64,000 bases of DNA from Carallia brachiata (taxonomy: Eukaryota; Streptophyta; Magnoliopsida; Malpighiales; Rhizophoraceae): NCBI GenBank assembly GCA_021464245.1, contig JADCRB010000061.1:21324-85323 (forward strand), in the 5' to 3' direction. Positions 11,426-24,184 of this stretch are shown here, piece by piece. The position numbers and the translations under genes are program-made. The notes below the pieces were generated by a model. It was not told where the DNA came from. It saw only the letters and a program-made list of their open reading frames with translations, and ran no database searches. Numbering within the stretch: position 1 is the first letter of the stretch; every line of letters starts with the position of its first letter.

Positions 11426-14400
11426 ATGATGAGCGTAATCCTGAGGAGGTCCACGTCTCTGGGCCCAAAGCGGGCTCTGGCGGCGCTGACGGCCGTCGAA
11501 ATGCTTCTGCACCACCAATTCTCGTCGGCCGCCGCCCTTTCTCAGCCAAGAAATGGCCGTCTCGCCGGAGAAACGAGGCCCTTCTCCGGCATGGAGTATC
11601 CCACGATTGGATTCGGGATTACCGGCAAAGTCGTTGACGGCCACATCCTAGGAAGGGGTTTTAATTCGAGATCTGGGTCGTTGCGTTTTAAGGCGTCAGT
11701 GGCGGCGAAGGCGGAGTTCGCCGTGGAAGAGTATGGGTACGATGAGGAGAAAGGATCGGCTGGGAAAATGAGTGATGATAGTGAAGAGGGGCTAGAGATT
11801 GCAAAGCTTGGGATTTCTCAGGAGATTGTCTCTTCTTTGGCCGGTCGTGGTATAACTAAGTTGTTTCCCATTCAGGTGATTTTTTTATTTCTTCTTATAT
11901 GTAATGAACTTGAAATATAAATATGATTGCAAGAGAAAGATAAATATAAAAAAGGACAGAATTTGTGGTGGACTCTTCGATTGTTTAATGTTTGTCATAA
12001 GTTGAAGGATTATGGGTGTTTGGTTTTTGATATTGAATTGCACTGGCACCGGCACTGGCGAAAATTTATAGTTGTATAAATGTTGGAAATGACAAATGTT
12101 TCACGCACGTAATTGCTAATTATTTCGGTTGCCCACATGATAATGGAGATTTTTGTAGTTTTTCTAAGCTCCAATTTTTTACTAAAATTGTTGTATCCTT
12201 TACTTTTTCCCCCTGCTGTAGAGAGCTGTGCTTGAACCAGCAATGCAAGGGCGTGACATGTTTGGTCGCGCAAGAACAGGGACGGGGAAAACACTTGCCT
12301 TTGGGATTCCCATTATGGACAGAATTCTTCAGTTCAATGCTAAGCATGAGTTTGTTCACTTAGATCCTCTTTTTCCCAATTTTCTTGAATACAGTTTCTT
12401 TTTTTTTTTTGAAAAGCTATGCAGTGCGTTTAATACGTGTGAATGATGTTCAATTTGAACAGACGGGGGAGGAATCCTTTGGCTTTGGTTATGGCTCCAA
12501 CAAGAGAACTTGCACGGCAGGTCGAGAAGGAGTTTCGTGAGTCTGCACGTAGCCTGGATACCATATGTCTTTATGGAGGTACACCCATTACAAGTCAAAT
12601 GAGACAGCTTGATTATGGTATTGATGTTGCTGTTGGGACACCTGGCCGTATTATTGACCTGATGAAGAGAGGCTCCTTAATCTTGTCGGAAGTTCAATAT
12701 GTTGTTCTCGATGAAGCTGATCAGATGCTTAGTGTGGGCTTTGTGGATGACATTGAAACCATTTTCCAGAAATTGCCACAGAAGCGGCAGAGCATGTTAT
12801 TCTCTGCAACAATGCCTAATTGGATCAGATCACTTATTAGAAATTATCTCAAAGATCCATTGACTATTGATCTGGTGAGTATTGGAGAATTTGGCTGATT
12901 TGTACTCAAGCTGTACCTGTTTAGTTACCTTCAATTTTTGTCAGTTACTATTATTGTTGCATCTTTTTGAGATGGATTATAGATTTGGTAACTATAAAGT
13001 TAGCACCATTTGCTGACAGAGGATCTTCAAGGGTTTTTAACATTGATTTGTGCTCTAGGTTGGAGATTCTGATAAGAAGCTGGCTGATGGGATTACCCTG
13101 TGTTCAATTGCCTCAGAAATGTATGAAAAAGCATCAATTCTTGGTCCTTTGGTAACGGTATGGACTTAGACCAGCTATTCTCTGATTTTTTGTTTTTTGA
13201 ATGCTTTTGTTTCCATCAACATGTTTCCTTCCGTAGGATCACAATTTTATGTTTTAGGAACATGCAAAAGGAGGGAAGTGTATTATTTTTACTCAAACAA
13301 AACGTGATGCTGATCGATTGGCATATGCTATGGCAAGAAGCTATAGATGTGAGGCTTTGCATGGGGATATTTCTCAGGCTGCGAGAGAAAGGACCCTCTC
13401 AGGCTTTAGAGATGGGAAATTCAATATATTGATTGCCACTGACGTTGCGGCTCGTGGCCTTGACGTGCCTAATGTTGATCTGGTGAGCATATTGTCATAT
13501 ATCATGGCAGATCATCTTTTTCTCTTTTGTCGGATCTTTACCCTCCTAGTTTAGCTTATCTTGGAAATTTATCTCCTTTATCTTGTCTCTTGTGTATAAT
13601 CGTGTTGTTTCGAGCCATATTATCATTCACAGCAGAGGCTTTCCATAATCTTGATGGGAACATATTGTTTCTGAGCATTTATGAGAGATCTATAGTAAGT
13701 GATAATTACCACATGGTGTATATCCGGGCAGTTAAATGTAGGTTCTTATTTGCTTGGAGTATCCAATTCACCCAATATATCCTGAGGCATATTAACTGAA
13801 CAAATCCGTCTGCCATTGTTTAACTGCTTGTGGCTGATATCCAGCCTTGATGCAGGCCTCTTCTGAATATTCTTGATTTGTACTTGCATACTTGGTGTTG
13901 ATTCAAGATTGTTAGCGCAATTTTTGTCATTCCCTGAAAAATCTTGAGTTTCTTTGTTTGGGCATTTTTTTGGCTTGGTCTATTGTCAATAAACCATTCA
14001 AACCAGAAGCCTAAGTTGTTGGGTGAGGCCCGAGAATGGTTCATAGAGCACACTCTAACATCTATCCATCCATTTGTCAGGTGATACATTATGAAATTCC
14101 AAACAGTTCAGAGACCTTCGTTCATCGATCTGGCCGTACTGGTCGTGCTGGAAAGAAAGGGACTGCTATTCTTATTTACTCGCAGGATCAGGCCAGGCAA
14201 GTCAAGATTTTTGAGCGGGAAGTAGGGTGCAGATTCACAGAGGTAGTAATCAATCTCCTTTCAATTGCACGTTTTAGACCTTTTCTGTGAGTTTGATTTA
14301 TCAGTAGAAAAACCTGTTGCATATACTATACAATCCTAACTTGGATATTTGATTTTAGATCGATGCATCCAGCAAACTAAAAATGGCCTGAACAAATAGT

Positions 14401-15371
14401 AACAGAGAATACCTTTAAAATAACCTTGTCAGGGTTCTTGTCCCTCATGCTCTAAGGGCCCTTCATCCTTAATTCATAATAGAACAAAATGGTGAGAAAC
14501 AATTCTTGTAGCCAAACCCAGTTAAATTTGGGATTAAGGTTTTGTTGTTAGTGTTGTTATCTTTGTATCCTTGTTTATATGTATCACCTAGTCTGCAATT
14601 CTTTTAACGGTGTTTCCTTTGTTGTGCCCATAGTTCAGCTTATCATGATTCGAGCTTGAAGTTGTTACTGTTCTGATTTCTGTAATTTGTGATGTGGATA
14701 ACCGTTGTAATGGGCAGCTGGTTGATTATATCTAAATATGTTTGTATATGTGATACATTTTATGTCTTAATGTTTATTGAAGAGAAAGAATGACATTTTT
14801 GTATATTTCTCAGCTCCCCAGGATTGCTGGCGACGATAGAAGCATGGATGTGTCAAATGATAGGGGTGGTGGTCGATTTGGCTCTTTTGGTGGTCCAAGA
14901 GAGAATCGATTCGGTAATTCAAGTTTTGGTCGTTTTGGTGGTCAAGGGGATTATGCATCTGGCCGTTTTGGAGGAGGCAGGAGTCCTGGATTTGGCAGTT
15001 CTGGCAGTCGTACTGGTCAAATGAATGGATCTAGTCAGTCAGGTTATAACAGAAACCAGCCGGGAAATTTTGGTGGCAGTTTTGCTGCTTCAGGTAGTTC
15101 AGATCGCTCCAGTGGCTTTGGCCAGTTTGGTACAGGTCGTTCTAGTGGTTTTGGTGATACAGGGAGCTCTGGTCGCTTTGGTGATTTTGGGAGTTTTGGA
15201 ACTGGTCGTCCTAGTGGATTTGGTGAGTCAGATAGCTCAAATCTTTCTAGTCCTTTTGATGGCTTCTCTTCAGGTCGTTCTAGTGGATTTGGTGACAATA
15301 ATTCAAGCCAAAATTCTCAAGGTGATTCTCCATCTAGTCGATTTGGGAGTTTTGGAGATTTTAAAAGTTAA
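11426..15371 (+). CDS. DEAD-box ATP-dependent RNA helicase, mitochondrial RH53/RH9 type
   Basis: Seven exons (11426-11875, 12222-12349, 12463-12874, 13059-13157, 13258-13482, 14081-14242, 14814-15371) give 677 residues with consistent phases. Residues 1-60, starting [13 protein letters not shown], are Arg/Ser/Leu-rich like a mitochondrial presequence. Motifs: Q motif GITKLFPIQ ending at 150, motif I ARTGTGKT at 167-174, PTRELA at 205-210, DEAD at 276-279, SAT at 307-309, [12 protein letters not shown] in exon 5 and HRSGRTGR at 453-460. The tail after about 500 is rich in Gly, Ser, Phe and Arg with repeated SSGFG and GRFG units, typical of PMH1/PMH2. Those Arabidopsis helicases act as RNA chaperones in mitochondrial group II intron splicing. 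Either of two adjacent ATGs (11426, 11429) could start. The 3' UTR may be spliced. All helicase motifs are intact. Confidence 0.93.
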
Positions 15372-15912
15372 TATTACTCTGGGAGAAGACAATTCCGAAT
15401 TTATGAAGAGGTTAGTTCGCTGATTTGTTATTGCAGGATTCTTTATGTTGAAGATGTTGTGCTTAGAATATGTACTTTAAGTTGTAGTTCTACGGTGAAA
15501 CTGTTCCTCTTCGCGAGATAGGCACCCATTAATATTCACATGTTTGTGCATATTTGTTTTCAGATTGGAATAATTTACTTGCCGAAACCTTTCAGAAAAA
15601 CTGAAAAGGTAATATTAAGTTTTTGTGCATGACAGTTAGGGGCAAGCAACGGCTCCAGTAAGGGAATATGCTAGGCAATTGGCTTCAAGAGTAAGATACA
15701 CCTGCGTGCAGGGGCAGCTGTATGGCTTTCTGGGTTCGTGATGCTGAGAGCAAATGCTAATATTTTTATTTGTTTTAAGACGTGAACACTGTTCACGTAT
15801 TTTGCTGATTGTATTTAGGCATATGATTATTGTACCGGATAGAAAAATAAGTTCTTCATATTTCTTTTATTGAAAAGGGGCTCTTTTATTTTAGTGAATT
15901 CAAATAAATGTT

Positions 15913-15943
<31 letters not shown>

Positions 15944-17170
15944 AGTATGTATCTATATATATCTTCTATTATTGATTCTGCTTGAAATTTTATAAGGTGC
16001 ACGTCCTTTGGTATTTAAAATCTGTTTGATTCTGCCGGAGATAATTTTTGTGTCCACGATAATATGCAAATAGCAAACGAGGGGAAATTTCTACTAGGAG
16101 TCAGTTAGCTGAAGATCAAGAACTTATTAGTTTTCTCATTTGGTTGCAGAAATGGTTGAACTGCGAAGTTTCCAAAATTCGTGTATGTCTGATGCTTTTT
16201 TGCTAGGACTTAAGGCAATAGACAGAAATTTTATCGTGCTTTATTTAATAATAAATGAGGGAAAATTTTGTTTATGGAATGCAGGTTCTTCTAAAATCTA
16301 AAGGTCCAATTGTGCCCTTCTTGGCATATTCTACCACCAGAAAAATTTTGAATAGGCCCTCAAACCAAAAGTAGCCGACAAGCACGAACTGCTTATTTTA
16401 TTAAGAGAAATGATAGGGGGTGGGGGTGAATGAGTTGGAGATAAAGTTACTTATTGTGGATATCATTGATAATCTTGTTAAACATTAATTTTAATTGAAA
16501 CTTTTATAAGTTTTATCTGTTGCACATCAATTTTGATTGAAAATTTTATAAGTTTTTATATGTTTTGTATTTCTATAACTATAAAATTATTAAAATTTAT
16601 GTAATATAATATACTCATGAATGTGTATAAGAAATAATTTCATCTCTCTCTTTATTACCCTCTATCTGCCCATGTAGCGGACCAGTAATATTAACAGGAA
16701 CAACGGCCTGTTGAAAAGAACACGCAAGGCACGGGTTTTTCATTCCCTTTGAGCAATAGTCCATTCTCCATAAAACGAAAAATGATTCCTACGCGGTAAA
16801 ATCTTAGGCGTTGCCAAAATGGGTGAAAAAGATTGAGGCTGATACTAATACTGGGGTTTATTGTTTTCTTGTTGGGAATTTTTTTTTTTATTATTGCTGC
16901 GGCTGCATTGGTTTTCTGGTACGTTTTAAGTTCTCGTATCTGCTGATGACCAAAGCTCCTCCTCTGTATTATATCACAGAGAGCCGACTAGTTTTTCTGT
17001 TTGTTTTTTTGCAGCTAATGTTTCGTCTGTCTTAGATGATATTGATGAATTTTAGGGAGAGTAGGAATGGCCTTCTTTGGTCAAAATTTTACCCCTGCCG
17101 TGCGTGACAATTATATTCGTATACGGAAGTTGCAATAACAAACGGATCTCACTACGTCGACGGAGAAAAA
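15372..17170. other. 3' flank of the helicase gene and intergenic DNA
   Basis: A (CT)n microsatellite lies at 15916-15940. An ORF at 16811-17035 (MPKWVKKIEADTNTG) has no recognisable family and sits in ordinary AT-rich sequence. Otherwise nothing is supported. Confidence 0.5.
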
Positions 17171-17171
17171 A

Positions 17172-17630
17172 AGACAGGGAAGAGACAGAGAAGTTTTTTT
17201 TTACAATAAACTAATTTGTTTGTGAAATAATGTACTTAATTTCTACATCAAAAAAATAAATAAAAATTATTTTTAAATTTTATTACAATAACTCGGCATC
17301 TCGTTGTAAAAATAAATCCGTTTGTTTGCTGTAAAATAACTTATATTTGTAAAATATTTACAAAGAAAAATATTTACAGTGAAAATAATGATTTTCCTTT
17401 ATCATTTATTTATAATACAGTTTGTATTTTCCCTGAAAATAATTTCAGTTCTGTAAAAAGAGAAGTTATTTTACCTAAAAATCTAAAAAATTTTCCCAAA
17501 TTTTGTCTATATAAAATATTTTTCGTAAAACAAACGATCGGAAAACTTTATAAAATTTTTTTCTGTAAAATATTTTACAGAAAATAAATGCACCTTTTAC
17601 ACAAATAAATTTCTTCATTTTCTACCTGTT
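17172..17630. mobile_element. MITE family A, copy 1, with a second MITE nested inside
   Basis: The interior at 17238-17318 (TTAATTTCTACATC, TATTTTTAAATTTTATTACA, CTCGTTGTAAAAATAAAT) matches the reverse complement of 23050-23140. The outer ends carry similar GACAGGGAAGAGACAGAGAA-like and AAATTTCTTCATTTTCTACC sequences in inverted order. Inside it, about 17319-17541 is bounded by CGTTTGTTTGCTGTAAAAT and an inverted TTCGTAAAACAAACG. Boundaries are approximate and no target duplication was confirmed. Confidence 0.45.
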
Positions 17631-18920
17631 CACCTTTTCTCCATCCACCTATATTTATCCATAACAATAATCAATTAAGACCAAAAAAAAAAAAAAAATC
17701 AATTAGTTCCATCAGTAAATGCACGATCAATTAGTGATTAATTACCGCTGTTTTGTTCTTGTCAGGAACTCGCCGTTCATACATACAAGCACAAGAAATT
17801 TCCTTTCCATCAACTCTGGAAAATGGTCAACGGGGATTAATGCCTCTGTTTGAATACGTGGCCAAGTACATTAGACAGATAGGAGACGTATGTCTCACGT
17901 GATTTTCACATTTTATAGTGGGTTGTTGCATATTTTATATTTTTTATTGCGTATTTTATATTTTAAAATAATAAAAAAATATTTTTAGTAGTAAAATTTA
18001 CCCTTCATCCGTTCCTACCTTGTACTGAATCGTCCACCTATTTTTTCGTTACTTTTTACTCGGTCCAGGAAGACTATGAGTTTTGAACTTGGGATACAGC
18101 AACACATACTGTGTCCAACACAGAAGTTTTGTAAAAATAAAACCAACAACATGATGATTTAGATCGACTCTCCCATAAATAGTCTTCATACCGAAATGCC
18201 TTCTTATTCTTTTGTTTAGCCCATTAAAAATCCAGTGGCTTAGTCTTGGACTACACAATGAAGCATTCTTCCAATTATATGCCTGCCAAAGTACAAGATA
18301 TTGGTTCTTAGGTTTTGTAGAAACATACCCAAAGATTTTATTAGCTAAGCTAGTTAATTTCGTATATGAGTGACAATTTTGTTTTAAAAATGTTAGAGTG
18401 AAGTTGAACTTCAGACAATAATATTGTAATTTAATATGTGATACATTTTTAATTCTCATCTAATAATTTATGATTATATGTTGAATAATTTATTAATATT
18501 ATATCAAAATCTTTTGACCTGTTGAGTTCAAAATACGTTTATGTCAAATGAATTTTTACGAACTTGCGCATTGTAATTTACTTATTGAAAGGTTTTCAGT
18601 TGAACATTGGAGTGGACAAGGAACATTTAGGTTGGACATGAAAATGGTCAAAGGAAAAAAACATTTAGTCTTCACAACAATGACTTTATAATGGCAACAA
18701 AATGATATTGAAATTAGATGGTTGAATTCATTAAAATAAAAATAAATAAATTGTGAAATGTTATTAGACGAAACAATGATGGTTAAATTGCCTGTTTCAG
18801 AGTAACAGTTCATAAATAAGCAGACAGAGTACAATGAGGCATGTTCTGTTCAATTGATTCTATGCATATATATTCCGAGTCTCTTGGAGAAAAGCACGAA
18901 GTTCGCTTGTTTGATGTGTG
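17631..18920. other. Intergenic, upstream of the MATE gene
   Basis: A 136-codon minus-strand ORF at 18049-18459 and a 92-codon one at 18556-18834 lack recognisable domains. Both are rich in codons expected from AT-rich DNA. They are probably chance ORFs. No promoter element stands out. Confidence 0.5.
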
Positions 18921-21900
18921 ATGGAAGAAGCGCCAGAGAGGAAAGACCTGAAATGGGCAATAACATGGGGTGAGTTTGTGGAAGAGCTGCAGAGGACAAG
19001 CTCTTTGGCAGCACCAATGGTGGCAGTGTCATTGTTGCAATATCTCCTTCCAGTTTCATCTCTGATAATTGTGGGGCACCTCGGCAGCCAACTTGCTCTT
19101 TCTAGTGTTGCCATTGCCACCTCTCTGACAAATGTTACAGGATTTAGCATTCTTGTAAGTTTTGATCTTCTCTTTTCGCGTTCAACTTCAATAACAGAAT
19201 CAAACATTTTTCTTATTGGGTGAAGATTAAGAACTGGAGGTGGTGCCCAGACATCTGGACAAATTGTCTGAATATCACTTCCAAAATATACCTATTTGTA
19301 TTTTAAGTGTAACTATATTGAATTTTTTTAGAAAACTTTTTTAAAAAAAAATTTATAAAATTAAAATTTAAAATTAAATAAATGTTATCTTTGAATTTAA
19401 ATTAAAAATCTCACATAATATTTTTTTAAAAAATTCAATACGATTACATTAAATTAACAACTTGCTGCACTTTTTTATTATTGTCCGGAGGTGGCATCCA
19501 GATATACCATCCGGGTGCCAATCTTTTCTGTTTCTGATTTTCTGCTTGGGAAAAACAGTCGGGCATGGCAGGTGGGTTAGAGACACTTTGTGGTCAAGCT
19601 TACGGAGCTGAACAATATCAAAAGCTTGGAACCTATACATACAGCGCTATCATCTCTCTTTTCATGGTTTGCCCTCCAATTTGCCTTCCCTGGATTTTCA
19701 TGGACAAAGTACTAATTCTTTTAGGCCAAGATCCTGAAATTTCCCATGAAGCTCGTAATTATTCGATGTGGCTAATCCCTGCACTCTTTGGAGGTGCTGT
19801 CCTGAAACCTTTAACCAGATTTCTTCAGACACAAAGTCTGATAATTCCAATGCTCCTCAGCTCACTTTTCACTCTCCTTTTTCACTTAATCGTGTGCACG
19901 ATTCTCGTGCATAAGATAAGATTGGGAGAGATGGGCGCGGCTGTAGCCTTCAGTTTATCAACTTGGTTGAACGTGATACTGCTCGGCCTTTATGTTAGGT
20001 GCTCTTCAGCCTGCACAAAAACTCACGGGCCATTGTCGAAATGTGCTCTTTATGCAGTTGGAAAATTCTATAAACTCGGTATCTCTTCGGCTTTGATGGT
20101 TTGGTAATATTTCTTTCTACTTTGATCGTAAAAATTGCTTCTTTTGGGAAAATTTTGCTCCACAATTTATGAGTTACATAATTTTTGCTGCCTGGATGAT
20201 AGTCTTAAATGGTGGTCAATGGAACTGCTTACTCTGCTTTCTGGTCTTTTGCCAAATCCAAAACTGGAGACTTCTGTGCTCAGTTTATGGTAATTACATG
20301 CACAGTTCAATATTTTCTTTGCTGACATATTAAGGACGTAATTCAAACTAAACCATTGCTCAATTATGGTTTTACAGCCTTACAATCTCTACATTGCACT
20401 TCAACATACCATATGGATTCGGAGCTGCAGCAAGGTCTTTTCTTAACATAAACTTTGCTGCATTTACATCCACTTTAAGACTATATGGTTTGCAAGTGTG
20501 TGTGTGTGTGCGCGCGTGAGGGTGCATTTTATGTAAATATATACAATCAGATATCAACTACCCTGCTAAAACCAGACATTAACCAAAAGTTCTGTAATCC
20601 AGTACGAGGGTTTCGAACGAAATAGGAGCAGGGAACCCTCAATCTGCTAGAAGAGTGGCATCGGTTGTAATAAGCCTTGCTGGTACAGAAGCAGTCATTG
20701 CAAGTAGCATCCTTTTCTCCCTTCACCGTGCCCTGGGATATGCCTATAGCAATGACAAGCAGGTTGTGGATTATGTTGCAAAAATGATTCCTCTTATTTG
20801 CCTTTCAATCACTTTGGACAGTTTGCAGGCAGTCCTTTCTGGTTAGTTCCTCCATTTGTTCCACTGCATTTTTTTATTTTAGACATCAGAAAAAAATCAC
20901 TTTGTTCTGTGCACATGTTATTACCATTATCTAGATTTTCTTAAATTTCTAAGGGTAATGGGGATGTGAAATCTTTTTTTTTTTTCTGCCAAGTTTCTCT
21001 ATTGAATCTAAATAATGAAACCAAAGACGACCGTGTATATGATTTTGAAATGCATACAGAGAGACAAATACCATAATATATGCAGATTTTTCCTGGAAAG
21101 GTTGGTTTTTTGCCTTTTCCATGTGATATTGTATTTGCAATTCGACAAGTATATTACTGTATGTGTGTCAAATGGTTTCCATATATGTCCTTAAAATTTG
21201 AACCAGGAATTGCTAGAGGATGTGGATGGCAGCGCATAGGAGTTTACATTAATCTTGGAGCATTTTATGGGGTTGGACTTCCGGTGGCTGCTGTACTTGG
21301 CTTTGTAGCTCATATGAAAGTCAAGGGCCTTTGGATTGGTATAGTAGTTGGCTCAGTACTGCAGTCAACTCTTCTTTCCCTCGTTACATTTTTCACAGAT
21401 TGGAGAAAACAGGTTAATTTCCGATCTATTTGTTTTTTGTTAGAAGACTCATTAAACCATGTAATACAAATAGAATAACTCTTTTTATTTTCATAATTTT
21501 TATATATTTTTTTTAAAATTATAGTTCAAGATCTCAAAGATGAAGTTTTAAGTTTTTAATTATTGCGATATTTTATGAGAGACATTTTTAACTAAAATTT
21601 AAATTTTTTGTGAATTTGAATTTTCTCCTCTCCCAGCCACAAGGGTCATGGCTTTTGGGCAGGAATTTGAATTTATTGAGAAGACACTTTTTCTTAGATT
21701 CAATTTGGACTATTTAATTTGAGATTGAGGTTATCCTCATAATTTGTATGTTTAGACATTTGATTTCGGATTTTCGCATGTAAAACCGTTGTTTTGATTT
21801 ATTCTAAATTTAGTCTAAAGGTTGTTACTCATAAGCATATATTGTGAATAATAATTGTTATTCAATTTACACATTACAGGTAATCAAAGCTCAGGAAAGG

Positions 21901-21942
21901 ATATCTGAAAGATCATGCATCGAAGAGAATAATGATAATTAA
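18921..21942 (+). CDS. MATE family efflux transporter (DTX type)
   Basis: Seven exons (18921-19154, 19559-20103, 20203-20289, 20378-20434, 20603-20841, 21207-21412, 21880-21942) give 476 residues with consistent phases. The protein is a 12-helix antiporter that exports organic cations or secondary metabolites at the plasma membrane or tonoplast. Signatures: a cytosolic N-terminus with [20 protein letters not shown], helix 2 ending [27 protein letters not shown] at the exon 1/2 junction, [15 protein letters not shown] across the exon 2/3 junction, [20 protein letters not shown] across the exon 4/5 junction, and [20 protein letters not shown] starting exon 6. This matches the DTX10-19-like plant subgroup. 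Length is normal and no stop interrupts it. The substrate cannot be read from sequence. A GTG at 18918 and an out-of-frame ATG at 18914 precede the chosen ATG. Confidence 0.92.
19301..19454. mobile_element. MITE in intron 1 of the MATE gene
   Basis: The left end (TAAGTGTAACTATATTGAAT) pairs with the right end read on the other strand (TTTAATGTAATCGTATTGAA), followed on both sides by T-rich sequence. This is a short AT-rich terminal-inverted-repeat element inside an intron. Confidence 0.5.
20496..20518. repeat. (GT)n/(GC)n microsatellite
   Basis: GTGTGTGTGTGTGCGCGCGTG lies in intron 4 of the MATE gene. It is a simple alternating purine-pyrimidine repeat. Confidence 0.8.
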
Positions 21943-23012
21943 TAAACTTAGTAGTGACTATCATAATAATTGTTATTACGTAGGTTTTTAAATTTATATT
22001 TATATATTTATTTTATTTTTTGAGGAATATGTTAATTTATATATGTTTTACGTGTTAAACTTTCAATGTGCATCCTCTTAGTACTTAAAAGTTTTTTCTT
22101 TTATACCAAGAAATGGACTTACCGACTCGTCAGACCGCCAAGATAACACCGACAAAGATGTCCATCGCTTCTATTGTTTTTAAGTGGCTAAGCCGAGATA
22201 TCTCGTTTTACTCCTAGGCTCGTCCATTTGATCAAAATTTGACAATCTTCTTGCTGACCGGATCTGTTTTCTGCACCCATTGCCTGCCCTCTCATTAAGC
22301 AATTACGTATCATTAACTAAAATAATTAGACAAATAGACATCCAGACTCTTACATTTGGGAGCAACAGTTAGATCGATGATCAATTAAATGGACATACTA
22401 ATTACATTAATGTTGTGGTTGAACCCCGGCAGTTTCATGAGAGATCTAGGCAACGCATGCTTGATTTTTGTTGTAAATTCGGTTTTTTTTTTTGTTTAAT
22501 ATAGACAATAATTCATCATTGTGTTTAACAAGTTTACGAGAAAAGAATCAGAAAGAAAATTCTAAAAATCAATGTATTTTTCTTTGTTTGACAATTTATG
22601 AGGAAGTAATTGGAAACTGTGTCAGAAAAAACATGCTGGACCAATTGAAAATATATATATATAAATATAGTGACCAAAATAGCCTTCATTTATTCAATTA
22701 TTTATAAATTTTTTTTTTATAATTTCAACTCACTATTTATTCAATCTTTTGTAGGGTTATTTTTGTAATTTTATCTATACATTTTTTTCTCACTATTTTT
22801 TATATAACACAAATACAAAATTTTACTTTTTTAATTATTTTTTTATTTTTGTTCATAATTTTCTTTAATATTAAAATCTCATAATTCAAACGGAGCATAA
22901 GAAATGAGCAAGTTACAGAGGAAATTGAAATTTGAACAGCAATCTCTTTAGTAAAAGTTTTAATTAAATTAGTTTTTTAAATTTGCTTTTTTAATAGGAA
23001 AAATTTTGGTTG
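21943..23012. other. Intergenic
   Basis: AT-rich sequence with no supported gene. The 71-codon ORF at 22492-22707 is Asn/Lys-rich and compositional. Confidence 0.5.
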
Positions 23013-23019
23013 ACAGGAT

Positions 23020-23212
23020 ATGGTAGACAGGAAAGAGACAGAAAATTTTTTTTGTACAATTGATTTATTTGTACAACGAAACACTGAATTATGACAATGA
23101 AATTTAAAAATATTTTTTGTGTATTTTTTCGTTACAAAAATTAAGCGTTTTATTACATAAATAAACTAATTGGTTGTACAAAAAAAATTTCTTCATTTGT
23201 TTTTCGTCCACT
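23020..23212. mobile_element. MITE family A, copy 2
   Basis: GAAAATTTTTTTTGTACAAT at the left pairs with the inverted TTGTACAAAAAAAATTTCTT at the right. The interior matches 17238-17318 in the opposite orientation. This is a non-autonomous hairpin-forming DNA element with terminal inverted repeats of roughly 35 bp. Confidence 0.5.
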
Positions 23213-23523
23213 AAATCTCGTTTACGTAACAGTACTTTTTTTAATAATAAGGGATTGATCCTGCGCTATAAACTTATAATTTAGACGACATTAAAAATAT
23301 ATTAATAAGTGAGAGGTCAAATGTTTAAATTATGATATCTCAACGTATCTTTTTCTCTTATAATCAATTAATTTAGATTTAAAAAAGTTAAAAAAAAAAA
23401 AATTGATCCTTCAAACAAAGGGGTGAGAGGAATCATGTTCATCGTAACGTATCCAAAAAGAAGAAAAAATCAACCCGACAATTACAAAGGCAGTAGAATT
23501 ACATGCTCCTAACTAGCAACCAA

Positions 23524-24184
23524 GACTGAGAGGATGAGGGGGAAGAAGAGGCGATTTGGGGGTGGATGGCTTCATTGGCTGAGTGAGTGGCTTATTTCCT
23601 TGCTACCGTCGGTGGGTGGAGAAGGAATCGGCCGGTGTATTGTCTCTGTTGTAGCCTGGAAGGCTATGTTTCGCCAGTCAGAGGCAGGGCCCACACCGAC
23701 GATCGTCGATGCCAGCTTCTCGGCTTCTCCAGGAAGGTGTGGGGCGGTTTGTGGCACAGTTGCCACAGGCTCGGGTTTGGGCATGTGTTTGGATCAGCCT
23801 TGTATCTTCTCCCCTGGGTTTCTCTCCATATGGGCCTTTGGTGTCTGTTTGGGCTGTTTGGGTTAGGTGTATATATTGTATCACTTTCAGACCCTGACTA
23901 TGTATCTTCTTTGTTTATAATGGTATGATTTTTACCTACGTTGTTGATTTAAGTAGTAATGAAATTATTTTTCTTAAATAAGATTTTGAATTCAAGTTTT
24001 GTAAATGAAAAAAATGGGTGGTAGGAGAGTTTTAACCTCTTATCATGAGTTCACCCAACTCATATCGGATTAATTGAAGTCTAATTGAACTTCGGATACT
24101 AGAGTTTCAGATAAAAAAAAATGGTATAGTTTTCTTTCTGGTAAAAAAAAAAAAAAAAAGGGGACTGAGAGGATGAGGGGGAAG
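23524..24184 (+). mobile_element. Retroposon insertion with 22-bp target duplication
   Basis: A perfect 22-bp repeat (GACTGAGAGG followed by ATGAGGGGGAAG) sits at 23524-23545 and again at 24163-24184. The second copy follows a 17-base A tract (24143-24159). This is the signature of target-primed reverse transcription. The roughly 600-bp insert starts with an unusually GC-rich 350 bp holding overlapping plus-strand ORFs of 110 and 113 codons without a recognisable domain. It continues into an AT-richer stretch related to the minus-strand element at 51060-51290. It could be a 5'-truncated LINE, a composite SINE or a processed transcript. Confidence 0.65.

Noticed and set aside
15025..15423. 132-codon ORF rich in Val, Leu and Ala overlapping the helicase tail
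   Set aside because: It is a shadow frame of the Gly-rich repeats of helicase exon 7.
18049..18459. 136-codon minus-strand ORF
   Set aside because: Longest ORF in its gap, but no domain, AT-driven composition and no promoter or splice context.
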